Of a stretch of 64,000 nt of DNA, positions 45,841 through 56,360 are shown one piece after another (the stretch's first letter is position 1; each line of letters begins with the position of its first letter). The notes below the pieces were generated by a model. It was given only the letters and a program-made list of their open reading frames with translations, was not told the origin of the DNA and did not search any database. The translations under genes were made by a program, and so were the position numbers. Where the stretch lies: positions 74,493,533-74,557,532 of the forward strand of contig NC_089584.1 in the NCBI RefSeq assembly GCF_019320115.1. The letters are read 5' to 3'. The DNA is from Miscanthus floridulus (Eukaryota > Streptophyta > Magnoliopsida > Poales > Poaceae).

Positions 45841-46560
45841 ATTTGTAGAGTTCATTTCTAATCTCAACAAAGGTTTGGCGCGTTGGACGATTCATCATGC
45901 TTTTGGTCCATTCAGATGGGAGAATGTCCTCAAGGAGGTAGGAGAGTAGCGGCGCTCGCCAGTCAGATTGATCAAGTGCCAACACGGCGATGTCGGTGGG
46001 TGATGTCATCATAGAAGCACTGGGGTCAGAGCCCCCAAGCACCGGCCTGGCATCAGGGTCAGAGCCCCAGGCATCGGCTTGGTGTTGGGGTGTGTCTAGA
46101 TTGGACCTTCCAAGACACGGGCGGATGGCTCATGGAGATCGTTGATGAAGATCCCGCTCAGGGATGGATCCCTCCTAGCGGCCAATTTTGTGAGAAAATC
46201 GGCGACATCATTGTCCTTTCTAGGGGGTGTGATGTAGCTCAATTCCCTATAATTTGTCCTTGAGCTTGTGTACCTCTTGGTAGTATGCTGCCATGAGGGG
46301 GATTTTGTAGGAGGACTCCTTCATGACCTGATCGACAACCAGCTTTGAGTCACCATAAACGTAGAGTCATGTAGCACCAAGTTCAATGGCGATGCATAGT
46401 CCATTGATGAGGGCCTCATACTCTATGGCATTGTTTGAGGCTAAAAAGTGGAGGCAGATGGCATAGCAGAGCCTACTCCCATCTATGGAGATCAGAACCA
46501 CTCCAGCCCCTGATCTAGGTGCCATGACGGACCCGTCGAAGTACATTGTCTAGTACTCAT
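45840..46560 (-). pseudogene. Second RNase H and linker of F, broken
   Basis: Archaeal-type RNase H: TMYFDGSVMAPRSGAG (Asp), ASNNAMEYEALINGL (Glu) and VYGDSKLVVDQ (Asp) are visible on the minus strand at about 46540-46290. A degraded stretch follows, then a linker with DWRAPLLSYLLEDILP leading to integrase. It matches the second RNase H of E in order and motif. Confidence 0.78.
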
Positions 46561-47040
46561 GGGTGACATCTGAGGTCGGTAGCTAGACCTCTGTCCATTC
46601 CATAACAAAATCCATGAGAGCTTGAGACTTAATGGTGGTATAGGGGATATACCTGATGTCATGGCCCATGAGTTCGAGTGCCCACTTGGAGATCTGTCCT
46701 GTGGCATCACGGTTGCAGATGATGTCCCCGAGCGGGTATGAAGTGATGACCGCAACTTTGTGGTTGGTGAAGTAGTGTTGGAGCTTCTAGGTCGCCATTG
46801 GCATGGCATATAGGAGTTTCTGTACCTAGGGGTACCAGACCTAGGGATTAGTGAGTACCTCCCCAATGAAGTATACGGGCCGCTGGACCTTAAGGTGGTG
46901 TCCCGGCTCCTCCCTTTCGATGACTAGGGTGGTGCTTACCACATGGTTGCTGACCACGACATAGAGGAGGAGGGGTTCTCCCGGTTCAGGAGTGATGAGG
47001 ATTGGGGCCAATGTCAGGGACGCTTTGAGGCTCTCTAGAG
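46560..47040 (-). pseudogene. RT-linked RNase H of F, broken
   Basis: Minus-strand fragments VVSTTLVIEREEPG, VYFIGEVLTNP, HYFTNHKVAVITSYPLGDII, ISKWALELMGHDI and KSQALMDFV in the order expected after RT. Several TAGs and a frame change. Confidence 0.75.
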
Positions 47041-47960
47041 CCTGTTGAGCTTCCTTAGTCTAGACAAAGGCGTCCATCTTTTTGAGGAGCTCATAGAGTG
47101 GCATCCCCTATTCACCGAGCCAGGAGATGAACTGACTCAGAGCGGCCAAACAACTAGTGAGCCTTTGCATACCCTTGATGTTGTGTATGAGGCCCATGTT
47201 GGAAATGGCCGTGATCTTTTTGGGGTTGGCCTCGATGCCATGCTCAGACACAATGTATCCTAGTAGCTTCCCCTTTGGAAACCCAAAAACACATTTCTCG
47301 GGATTCAATCTGATGTTGAACCTCTAGAGGTTCATGAATGTTGTGGCTAAGATCACGATCAGGTCACAAGCTTGAGCCATTTTGACCACTATGTCATCAA
47401 CATAGACAGCAATTATTGGTTTCGGCCGCTTGGCTTGATCAGGCTGATCGAGCAGGTCTATTTGGTCAGCAAAGCATTGCTGCATGCACCTTTGGTAGGT
47501 GGCGCCAGCATTCTTCAAGCCAAAAGGCATGGTTACATAGCAGTATGAACCATATAGGGTGATGAACGAGGTTGCAAGCTGATTAGACTCTTCCATCGCA
47601 ATCTAGTGATAGCCCAAGTAGGCATCTAGAAAGGAGAGGATCTTGCAACCCAAGGTGGAGTCGACTATTTGGTCTATGCGTGGCAAAGGGAAGTGATCCT
47701 TTGTACATGCTTTGTTGAGGCTAGTATAATCAACGCACATTCTCCATTTCCCGGTCTTCTTTTTAACAAGAATAGGATTAGCAAGCCAGTCAGAGTGGAA
47801 TACCTCTCTAATGAATCTGGCTGCTAGGAGTTTGGTGATCTCTTCACCTATGGCCCTATGTCTCTCATTGTCAAAGCGGCTCAGGCATTTCTTAGTGGGC
47901 TTCAAGCCCAAAATGAGGCATAGTGCATGCTCGGCAACATCCCACGGTATGCCTAGCATG
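47041..47960 (-). pseudogene. Reverse transcriptase of F
   Basis: From 47959: KCLSRFDNERHRAIGEEI, SDWLANPILVKKK, CVDYTSLNKACTKD, LPRIDQIVDSTLGC and FLDAYLGYH up to a TAG near 47603. Then MPFGLKNAGATYQ and the intact catalytic box in AVYVDDIVVK (near 47400), and from 47308 NPEKCVFGFPKGKLLGYIVS and LTSCLAALSQFISWLGE. Three pieces separated by single stops; the catalytic Asp pair is preserved. Confidence 0.88.
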
Positions 47961-48099
47961 TCAGATGGCTTCCATGTGAAGACATTGTGATTGGGGTTTA
48001 GGAAGTCAATGAGCTCGCATTCCTATTTGGCCAGGAGCTGGGTCCCGATCTGCACCATCTTGGTTGGGTCAATGGGGTCGATTCCCACCGCCTTGGCTT

Positions 48100-48640
48100 C
48101 CTCAAGCGGGCAAAAGGCCATTGAGGAGGTTGGTTTGTTGTAGTCAGGGATTGTTGGGGCCAATGACTCCCTAAGCCATGGGAGCTTGGATGAGTTGATG
48201 ACCATGGTGGCGAGCTTGAAATGCTTGTTGTCACATGTGAAGGCGTGGGAGAAGGCGCTGCTCATGGTGATAACGTTGTTTGGTCACAACATCTTCAGCT
48301 TGAGGTAGGTGTAGTTGGGGATTACCATGAATTTGGCATAGCATGGATGCCCCAAGATGGCATGGTCGAACCCTAGGAAGTCCACCACTTCGAAGGTGAG
48401 GACCTCCAAGTAGAAGTTGGCTCGGTTGCCAAACATGACGGGTAGGTTGATCTACCCGAGTGGGTATGCCTGTGCTCCCAGGATCACCCCATGGAACGGA
48501 GACCCCGCTAGGTGGAGTTTCGATTGGGGGATGAGCATGGCATTGAGGGTGTCGACATAGAGGATGTTGAGGCTACTGCCTCTGTCCATTAGCACCTTGG
48601 TGAGGCGCTTCTTGTGGTCGACGGGGTTGACGACGAGCAG
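48100..48640 (-). pseudogene. Protease of F, active site altered
   Basis: The active-site segment reads VLMDRGSSLNIL near 48570. The normal Tat motif is Asp-Gly-Gly, so the first Gly is Arg here (AGA, one G-to-A change from GGA). Downstream come LAGSPFHGVILGAQAYPLG and degraded sequence toward the pre-RT linker (SSAFSHAFTCDNKHFKLATMVI). Confidence 0.8.
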
Positions 48641-49921
48641 GTAGTGTCCTGGTCTCATGATGTGGGAGGGATGGTCCCTCTGATCGAAGGTGATCAAAGA
48701 TTCTAACCAGCTGAGGAAGGAGGGGAAAGCCATCTTGGTGGTGCATGCCTCCCTATAGTGCACCTTGTGGTGGCGTTTGGACCAGATGGCATTAGATTTG
48801 CCAAAGATCATGATGCATTCCTCAAAGTCAGGGAAGTCATCTCTATCTTTGCCCGCCGTGCCTCCTTTCTTGGCTGCTACCTCTTTGCCGTCCCTACTCC
48901 TCCAGTGGGGAGAGAGGGCATGTGTCGAAGTCACAATGCGGAGCTTTTCGCCTATTGAATGATGGTGGCTTCTACCAGCACCCAGAGGTTCCGATAGACC
49001 ACCCGCTCCTAGGGTCGATGGGCTCAAGAATGCCGCATAGAAGCATTGCTGCAATGGTGATGTTCTAGCTAGCCTGAGTGAACTATGGTGGGTCATTCTC
49101 CTCATTCATGATGTTGTGTTGGACCTGGTAGGCATGACCCTAGGCACCGCCCGCCGAGTCATGTGCATGGGGCGCAACATGCTGCACCGAGCGTGCCGGC
49201 ATAGGCGGTGGCTAGTTCTGCCGTTGTTGCTGTAGCTCCTTGGAGTGCCCTTGTGCAAGTGTGAGGGCCCCTGCACGTGGGTCCAGAGGGGTGTGAGTCT
49301 GCATAGACTCCGCAACCACCGGCGGCTGCCCTAGAGCGTCTGCCATAGCGCACTCTCAGGACAGATGGTGGCTAGGTGCCATGTCACCGATGCTGGAGCC
49401 CTCACTCTCGACCTTGTCATCTAGGAATTCATGGAAAGTGTTGGGAGCATAGCTCACCATTCCCACAAATTTGGATGTGAGGGGGCGGCGCTAGCGTCCC
49501 TTGGAGCCCTCGAGCGCACGCATTCGAGGGGGACGCAAGGTCATAGGGGAACCAGTCGTATGGAGTTTGCAGTGCGAAGAAAATGGTCCCTCTAGGTAAT
49601 CAGCGGGAGATAGTAAATAATAGTATGTACGTTACTCACAGCGGGGTTTGAGCAGAGAGTTTGCTTGGAATGAAGTGTAGATGCCTTATTGTTGAAGTCG
49701 TCGTGTGTCCCAGAGCTGATGGAGGGTGCCCTTCCGATAGGCGCTAGAACGAGTGCCTCCTTGTGGAGGTGTAGTACACCGAGCCAGTCAGCGACAAAGT
49801 CTAGGCTTTCGAAGAGGAAGGCCTGGGATAGCTCAAAGACGGGTGGAACCCACATCCCAATAGGTGGGAGTGCGGGAAACTCCAGTGAGCTGAAGTGAGT
49901 CATATCGCTTGAGCCCGCCAT
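48640..49921 (-). pseudogene. gag of F, internally deleted
   Basis: ATG at 49921 (MAGSSDMTHFSSLEFP) begins a frame that remains open to 49592 (about 110 codons). Further pieces of the gag N-terminus follow at 49353-49106. Near 48960 the sequence passes directly to the gag C-terminus next to protease (ECIMIFGKSNAIWSKRHHKVHYREA). The capsid with its major homology region and the zinc knuckle seen in H are missing, so a deletion is likely. Confidence 0.7.
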
Positions 49922-49983
49922 GGTGAAGGTGGTGGAAAAGTGGGCCATCCGATGACCAAAAAATGTTGAACGTACAACGTCTT

Positions 49984-50000
49984 CCCCATAGACAGCGTCA
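49984..50000 (-). other. Primer-binding region of F
   Basis: TGACGCTGTCTATGGGG on the minus strand, two bases from the LTR end. It differs from the site used by E and H. I do not assign the tRNA. Confidence 0.55.
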
Positions 50001-50378
50001 ACTGTGGGTGCAGAAAGTGACCAAAACATAAATATTTGTAGTTTGGACGTACGTTGTGATCGGAGGTGGCCTAGCACTCAATGATATAGGGTTTATACTA
50101 GTTCAGGCAACGTGCCCTACGTCCAGTTTGAGTCTGTCAATGACTTTATTCCTAAGCCTAGGTGCTTGAAGTTTGCAGTGGGGTTATAAACGAGGAGAAA
50201 GATGGGGGTACAAGAGGTCCGGTCAGGCTCTAGTCAGAGGGGCCAAGAGTGATGGGAGCTCCATGATGCGCTATGTGTTCGAGCATGTGCTTGTGGTTTG
50301 AACCTGGCGGTTCTATTGTTGTGAACTAGTGAACTTGATCGATCTAAATCAACTTACCAGTTGGAAGAGAGTGCACCC

Positions 50379-50389
50379 CCTTTTATAGA
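50379..50389 (-). promoter_or_regulatory. TATA box in F 5' LTR
   Basis: CTATAAAAGGG on the minus strand, with CTATAAAACAGG at the matching place in the 3' LTR (about 40848-40860). A good core-promoter candidate. Confidence 0.6.
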
Positions 50390-50876
50390 TGAAGGGGATG
50401 GCCTTACAAGTGAGAGGGAGAGAGTATGTTCACTACGAAGTCTTGCTACCCATGCTGGTAGGTACAAGATGATGGTAGGCGCCCACAATACTATCGTATG
50501 TCAGATGCACGTGGGAGGTTGCATCATCTTCTTCAAGTATGGCAGATGTCGGCACCTACTATACTATTGATGCCCAGAGGCATGTGAGGGGTTTTACCAT
50601 GTTCGCTTGGTAAGATAAATGCTGGTGCCCACAACACTGTTGATGCCTAGAGGCATGTGGTGGGGAGCCTTACCGTATTTGTCTAGTATGGGAGTTTGAT
50701 GGAGCCCACAACACTATAGTGGAAATGTCAGTGCCTACAACACTGCTTGGGTTCTGTCATATCAGGGAGGTCATAGGGTACTATCCTACAGGCATGCATG
50801 GTATGGTCCTCGATATTGCGGTTGACTTGAGTGCCCTGCCTTACTTTCTCTGTCTATTTCCTGGTCCCTACCGAGC

Positions 50877-50881
50877 GGGTG
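50877..50881. repeat. Target-site duplication of I, left copy (GGGTG)
   Basis: Repeated at 55147-55151. The empty site is visible in the F 3' LTR as GAGCGGGTGTCCCC. Confidence 0.93.
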
Positions 50882-51755
50882 TGATGAGGACATGACACCC
50901 ATGCATTTGACCATGTTTGGCACATGGTATGGAGGGGTAGGAGGCCAGCAACGGTGTCCAAGTCAAGAAGGAGGTCCGAGGCTAATTCAGTTCAAAGCCC
51001 CGAGGTGGAGGCCCAAAGCAACTCAAGTTCGAGTCTACCTCGGCCTCCAAGACTAGTTTGCCTTAAACTGGTCACCCAGGACGCATCTAGACTCTGTTTT
51101 CAACAATCCACATATGGTTGGAAAGATAATTTGATAAGGAAGCTAATACAAGTTGTCTCGCATCAAAATACTGTTGGAATCAAAAGGAATCATCAAAACA
51201 AGTTAGCATCCAGAATCTACCAGGGTGTTGCGACACCGTCTTTTGGTCCATTGGACCGTGTATCGTGTTTGGACCCATTAGGGGGCGCGTCCAGGGGGTT
51301 GATGCTCAAGACTCTATAAATAGTAGTTGTCACTCTCCTTAGGGTTTGTGTTTTGTTTAGTTCTTGATTTCCTTGTGAAATAGACATCATTTTGCTGCAA
51401 CTGTGCCGCCAAGGCTGCTTGCTATGAACCAGGGCCCCAGTTCTTGATCTTGTTCGCCTATGGCGATTAGTCCTTTCAAATAAAGACTTGAACTCCTTCT
51501 TGTTATCATAAGCCTCATATTTATTTGCAATTTCAGATTGCGTTCATCCCGTTCTTGCTTGTGTTCTTGATTCGCTTGTAGGAAAGCCTTCTCGGTGAGG
51601 TCAATCGCGTTCGCGTGGTTGATAACCAATGGAGCAGTGGTGTAATGGTTGCGGGGGTCTAAATTAGTCTTGGTTCGAAGCCTAGATTGTGAACGTCGAG
51701 TCTCCACCAATCGACGCTATCATACCTTTTGGAAGATCGGGCCTAGTCTACATCA
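50882..51755 (+). repeat. 5' LTR of I
   Basis: 874 bp with a TATA box (TATAAATAG at 51315-51323). The minus-strand frame at 51387-51710 is conserved in the other LTR only by descent. Confidence 0.92.
51315..51323 (+). promoter_or_regulatory. TATA box in I 5' LTR
   Basis: CTATAAATAG, a near-perfect plant TATA box, with the same element at 54709-54717 in the 3' LTR. Confidence 0.65.
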
Positions 51756-51757
51756 AG

Positions 51758-51769
51758 TGGTATCAGAGA
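51758..51769 (+). other. Primer-binding site of I
   Basis: TGGTATCAGAGA, two bases after the LTR; eleven of twelve bases match the initiator-Met site. Confidence 0.88.
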
Positions 51770-52992
51770 CCTTATTGCCCGTTAGGTATAACTTTGTTTT
51801 TCCATTTAGATTGTTACTATTTTTGCATTACCTATAGTCCACAAAAAGATAAAAAAAATATACACCGCCACATATTCCCTGTCTTATAGCCTCATTGTGC
51901 CATGCAATTTTGTCTCTGTGTCGTGTGGTTGAGTTTGTGCCCTAGGTCAAGCTCTGGTTACTAGTTTTAGATCATTTTTTAGTCAAGTTTGTGTTTTTCC
52001 CTTTGTTTTTTATCATAATCCGTGAACACTTTCAAGTCTTGCTGTGTTTCCTTTATATTAATCAAACCCTAGTCCACTCCATCTAATTTGTTATACTTGT
52101 CTTCACTATTTCCATTAAATCTTTGCTGTCGTGACCAATTTTGCGCGCATTGTTCTCGTTTTGTCCTCTAATTCGGAGTCAGTTCGTAAAACTGGTCTAG
52201 TTTTCGCATACGAACTCGGATTTCGACGTTTCATATATCAAAATCGATCAGAAAAAAATTTCATATCTGTCCATCCCTAGTACTGCTAGGGTATGAGATT
52301 TTTATTTTGGTCAAAAACTGGTCACAAGATCATCTTTTCGTGGTCATAAGCTTTTTGTCGATTTTGAGCATGTCTTCTAAATTTTCCACAGGCCACGCCT
52401 TTCACTTGTTTAAGCTCATATTTTCTATGGTTACTTCTTTTGTGCTCCTAAGTGAAGAAAAAATATCAAAAAAAGAAAAAGTCAAAGAATCCCAAAAAAC
52501 AACGACAGCCCAAAAATAGAGAAAAAAGAGGGGCAAAAGTGGAACAATATCTAGAGGAGCACATAGAGAGCGTCATTTGAGCTGTGTTTGCATGTGCTGA
52601 TTTCTGCCTTGTTCCTAATCATATTCCTGTTGTTCACATCACTTGATACATCTAGTACTTGGAACATGAGTAGGCCAGCAACTCAGACAAGTACTTGGGA
52701 TACTTATTCAGCTTTGCTATTCAGTTACGAATTTTGCTATTCCTTGCTACTAAATTATGCCTGTCCAAGCTCCACTTTCTTCTAACCAAGTATAGGTTTG
52801 CCTTGCAACTGTTACAATCAAGCTACAATGGTATCACAGTCACTGACCGATTGCACCGCCTGTTGCTTTGGTAAGAATACTTGTAAGACCGTGGTAAGAC
52901 GCTTGAGAGTGTGTGACTTTACTCCTTGACCATATCCTATAGTAGCTAATAGGAAAATATATACTTGTGTGTTTTCTTCTTTGATTCTAACA
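51770..52992. other. 5' leader of I
   Basis: About 1.2 kb, T-rich, with an A-rich stretch near 52450-52540. No convincing coding region. Confidence 0.5.
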
Positions 52993-53547
52993 ATGACAAG
53001 TTGTTCATATCCACCGACTTATGATGGTATAGGTGCTGATGAGTACATAGAGTGGGAAATTGCCATAGATAACATATTTGCTACTTTCTTTATGTGTCCA
53101 AGGAGGAAGGTAAAAAATGTAGCTAGTGTTTTGTGACATTCTGCTTTATCTTAGTGGGAGTCTTTAGATCCTTCTGATAAACCTCAAACTTGAAATGATA
53201 TGAAACTTCTTATGCGAGAAACCTTTGTTAATCCACCTTCTGTTTTGACTTCATATGATGAGGTGCACCATTTAGAGGAAGAGTCTATTGTTATTCCACT
53301 TGCTATGACTAATCTTCTATAGGATAATGTACATAAGCGAGAGGATGACATGGAAGAAAATGAGGAGCTCACAACCTCTTATACAAATTTAGAACCATCA
53401 CTTCACAATGCACCTATTACTACTACTGAGAACACAGGTAATGCCCATGGTGCTACACTCACGGAAGGTGAGAATTGTTTTAATGTACTAATTTTTTTCT
53501 ACAAACCATGTTATCATAGAGCAATTGTTAGTGGAACCCTCTCTTGA
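52993..53547 (+). pseudogene. gag-like frame of I
   Basis: ATG at 52993 (MTSCSYPPTYDGIGADEYIEW). The opening is that of a plant gag capsid: a YDG..D..EYIEWE motif, then DNIFATFF and RRKVKNVA, and later KLLMRETFVNP, the usual 'MR..FVP' element. In-frame stops occur near 53137, 53152, 53191 and 53320. From 53350 it is open to 53547 with an acidic linker. No zinc knuckle is seen. A frameshift near 53500 connects it to the next frame. Confidence 0.65.
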
Positions 53548-54057
53548 TTTATCTTTGTCTCATGATAATTTGCTTGATGTTCCTTGTGATAAAGATGAAT
53601 TGGTTGATGATGCTTCAGTTTTACATGTTTTGGAATCAGTCACTTGTGCTGAAAATAAACATATTATTCATATTGCTACTAAAACTGATGAGTTCAAATT
53701 GTTGTCTTCTTTACATACTTTGGGTTACATTGAATTTGATTGTTTGGAGGAGAGCCTTTTTAAATATGCTGATTTGCCTTGTTTTCTAAACACACATATC
53801 ATGTTATTGGCAAATATAACAACAAGGGATAATATATGATACATCGAGTATACATTCGTAGTAATATAAATTCTCTTTTTGTTGTACAAGATTATGATCA
53901 TTTAGAGGACAGCCATAATAATACAAACATTTTCTCATGTTCCTCAAAGAAACAAGTTCACTTCCAAGAAGGGGAGCATTGTTGGTTGCTACCTATGTCT
54001 GCTAGACCATCTATTCCTGCATTCTCTTTGGTTAGTTCTAATCTTTTTGCAGGATAG
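53500..54057 (+). pseudogene. Second frame of I, unrecognised product
   Basis: 104 codons from 53525 (LVEPSLDLSLSHDNLLDVPC, ESVTCAENKHIIHIATKTDE, LLSSLHTLGYIEFD), then a frameshift near 53800 and 73 more codons (MIHRVYIRSNINSLFVVQDYD, SSKKQVHFQEGEHCWLLP). No protease, RT or integrase motif is present. The Cys/His-poor, acidic-then-aromatic composition is unlike gag. I believe similar sequences occur in annotated grass retrotransposons without pol, but I cannot name a family. Confidence 0.5.
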
Positions 54058-54276
54058 TGTTGACATACACCGTGTGCATTTGGATCATGAAGTCTACATG
54101 CTTGCTGAAATTTTTATGCGAGATGACATGCTAGAAACTTGGAAACATGGTCATGTTCCTTCTCACAATTATTTCAGTTCCCTTTGTCTTTGCAACCTCG
54201 TTCTCCTTTATGTTGTGCAGGATCAGTTTGAAGCACAATCAACATCGAGGATGGCTTTTCATCAACAAGGAGAGGA

Positions 54277-55146
54277 TGATGAGGACATGACACCCATGCA
54301 TATGACCATGTTTGGTGCATGGTATGGAGGGGTAGGAGGCTACCAAGGGTGTACAAGTTAAGAAGGAGGTCCGAGGCTAATTCGGTTTCAATCCCCGAGG
54401 TGGAGGCCCAAAGCAACTCAAGTTCAAGTCTGCCTCGGCCTCCATGACCAGTCTGCCTTAAACTGGTCACCTAGGATGCATCCGGACTCTGTTTTTGACT
54501 ATCCACATATGGTTGGAAAGATAATTTGATAAGGAAGCTAATACAAGTGGTCTCACATCAAAATACCTTCGGAATCAACAAGAATCGTCGAAACAAGTCA
54601 GCATCCAGAATATGCTAGGGTGTTGTGACACTGTCTTTTGGTTCGTTGGACCGTGTATCGTGTTTGGGCCCATTAGGGGGCGCGTCCAGGGGGTGATGCC
54701 CAAGACTCTATAAATAGCAGTCATCGCTCTGCTTAGGGTTTGGGTTTTATTTGGTTCTTGATTTTCTTGTGAAACAGACATCATTTTGCTGCAACTGTGC
54801 TGCCAAGGTTGCTTGCTGTGAACCAGGGCCCTAGTTCTTGATCTTGTTCGCCTGTGGCGATTAGTCCTTTCGAATAAAGACTTGAACTCCTTGTTATCAT
54901 AAGCCTCATATTTATTTGCAATTTTAGATTACGTTCATCCTGTTCTTGCTTGTGTTCTTGATTCGCTTGTAGGAAAGCCTTCTCGGCGAGGTCAATCGCG
55001 TTCACGTGGTTGATAACTAATGGAGTAGTGGTATAATGGTTGCAGGGGTCTGAATCAGTCTTGGTTCGAAGCCTAGATCATGAACATTGAGTCTCCACCA
55101 ATCGACACTATCATACCTTTTGGAAGATTGGGCCTAGTCTACATCA
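54277..55146 (+). repeat. 3' LTR of I
   Basis: 870 bp, matching 50882-51755. Preceded by a purine-rich ACAAGGAGAGGA, likely the polypurine tract. Confidence 0.92.
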
Positions 55147-55151
55147 GGGTG
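55147..55151. repeat. Target-site duplication of I, right copy (GGGTG)
   Basis: Identical to 50877-50881; F LTR sequence continues (TCCCCGGTCG). Confidence 0.93.
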
Positions 55152-55532
55152 TCCCCGGTCGATTGGTCCTAGTTGGCTCTGATTGCGCTAGCCAGAGACG
55201 AGCTGTAAGCAGGGGTTCGGCACATCCCTGGTCGAAGGAGCGGGTTGGAGTTGGACGTGGTGTTTGGCCAGGCCTTCTGGTTGGAGAGGCTGTCTGAAGG
55301 TGGGCTGGAGACCGGAGCGAGCGCTCCAGTCAGAGAGGTGGGCCAGAGTCGGAAGCGGGTGTCGTTCCTCCTAAGCCAGGCCTTCCGGTCGGAGGTTGGG
55401 TCATCCTTCTAGCCTATTGTTTAGGTATTTCGGCCAGCCCATGAGTTGTGTGTTGCTCATAATGTTGTCTGTTGGGTCAAGCTTTTGTTGGGAAGCCGGT
55501 CTATGAGGGACCCCAGGTTTATGAACCCAACA

Positions 55533-55537
55533 ACTTC
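55533..55537. repeat. Target-site duplication of F, right copy (ACTTC)
   Basis: Pairs with ACTTT at 28030-28034. Confidence 0.8.
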
Positions 55538-56360
55538 CTTGATGAATTCGGCCACCAAAAGCTTTGTGATCTCCTCACTGATGGTCCTATGTTTTCCCTT
55601 GTCGAAGTGATGCAGGCGTTGTTTTGCTGGCTTGGAGCCTGGGCAAATCTTCAAGGCATGCTCGGTGACTTCCCTCGGAATGCCTAGCATAACTGAGGGT
55701 TTCCACGCAAAGATGTCTCTAGTGGCGTGGAGGAAGCCGATGAGCGTGCTTTCCTATTCAGAGGAAAGGGTGGTACCAATGCACACCATTTTGCCCTCGG
55801 TGATCCCAAGGTCTATGAGGACCTCCTTGGAGCCCTCAACTGGCTTGAAGGACCCGGTCGACCGCTTGGGGTCGGGTGTTTCTTCGGCGACCTCCTTCCT
55901 GAGAGCCACGAGCTCTATGGAGGCAACGATTGCTACGACATGATCACAGCACTCAACTTCGCACTCATAGGCATGCTAAAAGGAGGTGCCGATGGTGATG
56001 ACCACATTTGGGCCCGACATCTTTAGTTTGAGATAGGTGTAGTTGGGGATAGCCATGAACTTTGCGTAAAATGGTCATCCTAGGATGGCGTGGTAAGTTT
56101 AGCGGAATCCAACCACTTCAAAGGTGAGGGTCTCCATCCTATAGTTAGATGGACCCCCAAAGGTGATGGGCAGATCGATCTGCCTAAGTGGAAAGGCCTG
56201 CTTGCCAGGCACGATGCCATGGAAAGGTACTCCGATCAGCCGAACGTGCGCTCGATTGATACCCATGGCATTGAGCATCTCGGTGTACATGATGCTAAGG
56301 CCGCTACCCCCATCCATCAGTACCTTGGTGAGTTGCTTTGTATCGACGATTAGGTCAACT
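55538..56360 (-). pseudogene. Protease and pre-RT linker of H
   Basis: The protease active site is intact in MDGGSGLSIMY near 56310, followed by IGVPFHGIVPGKQAFPLRQIDLP. A stop near 56099 replaces a residue before TYHAILG, and the frame then continues to the linker ending KQRLHHFDKGKHRTISEEI near 55590 and EFIKEV at the F insertion site. The reading resumes at 28034. Confidence 0.82.

Larger units (their letters stand above)
50882..55146 (+). mobile_element. Element I: non-autonomous LTR retrotransposon without pol
   Basis: 4,265 bp with LTRs of 874 and 870 bp (TGATGAGG ... CTACATCA), an initiator-Met-type primer site and GGGTG duplications. The 2.5-kb interior has a gag-like frame and a second degraded frame but no protease, RT, RNase H or integrase motif. 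It must have moved with enzymes supplied by another element. The first 235 bp of the LTRs differ at about 24 sites by hand, so it is old. Confidence 0.9.
28035..55532 (-). mobile_element. Element F: Tat-lineage Ty3/gypsy, minus strand, split by E and I
   Basis: Left (3') LTR 28035-28247 plus 40687-41721, internal region 41722-50002, right (5') LTR 50003-50881 plus 55152-55532. Coding order on the minus strand: gag, protease, RT, RNase H, second RNase H, integrase, then about 3 kb of non-coding sequence with tandem repeats. By hand, the first 205 bp of the two LTRs differ at about 23 sites (about 11%), so F is old. It inserted into the RT region of H. Confidence 0.88.
50003..55532 (-). repeat. 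5' LTR of F, interrupted by I
   Basis: Plus-strand start TGTGGGTGCAGAAAG, end CCCAACA. Without I it is about 1.26 kb and aligns with the 3' LTR of F. It contains a minus-strand TATA box (50379-50389). Confidence 0.87.

Noticed and set aside
51387..51710. 107-codon minus-strand frame in the I LTR, also at 54781-55005
   Set aside because: Present in both LTRs only because they are copies; antisense to the LTR leader, interrupted in the second copy, no known motif.
51756..51772. tRNA-like sequence TGGTATCAGAG
   Set aside because: It is only the primer site complementary to a tRNA 3' end; no cloverleaf surrounds it. The same holds for the sites at 114 and 17210.
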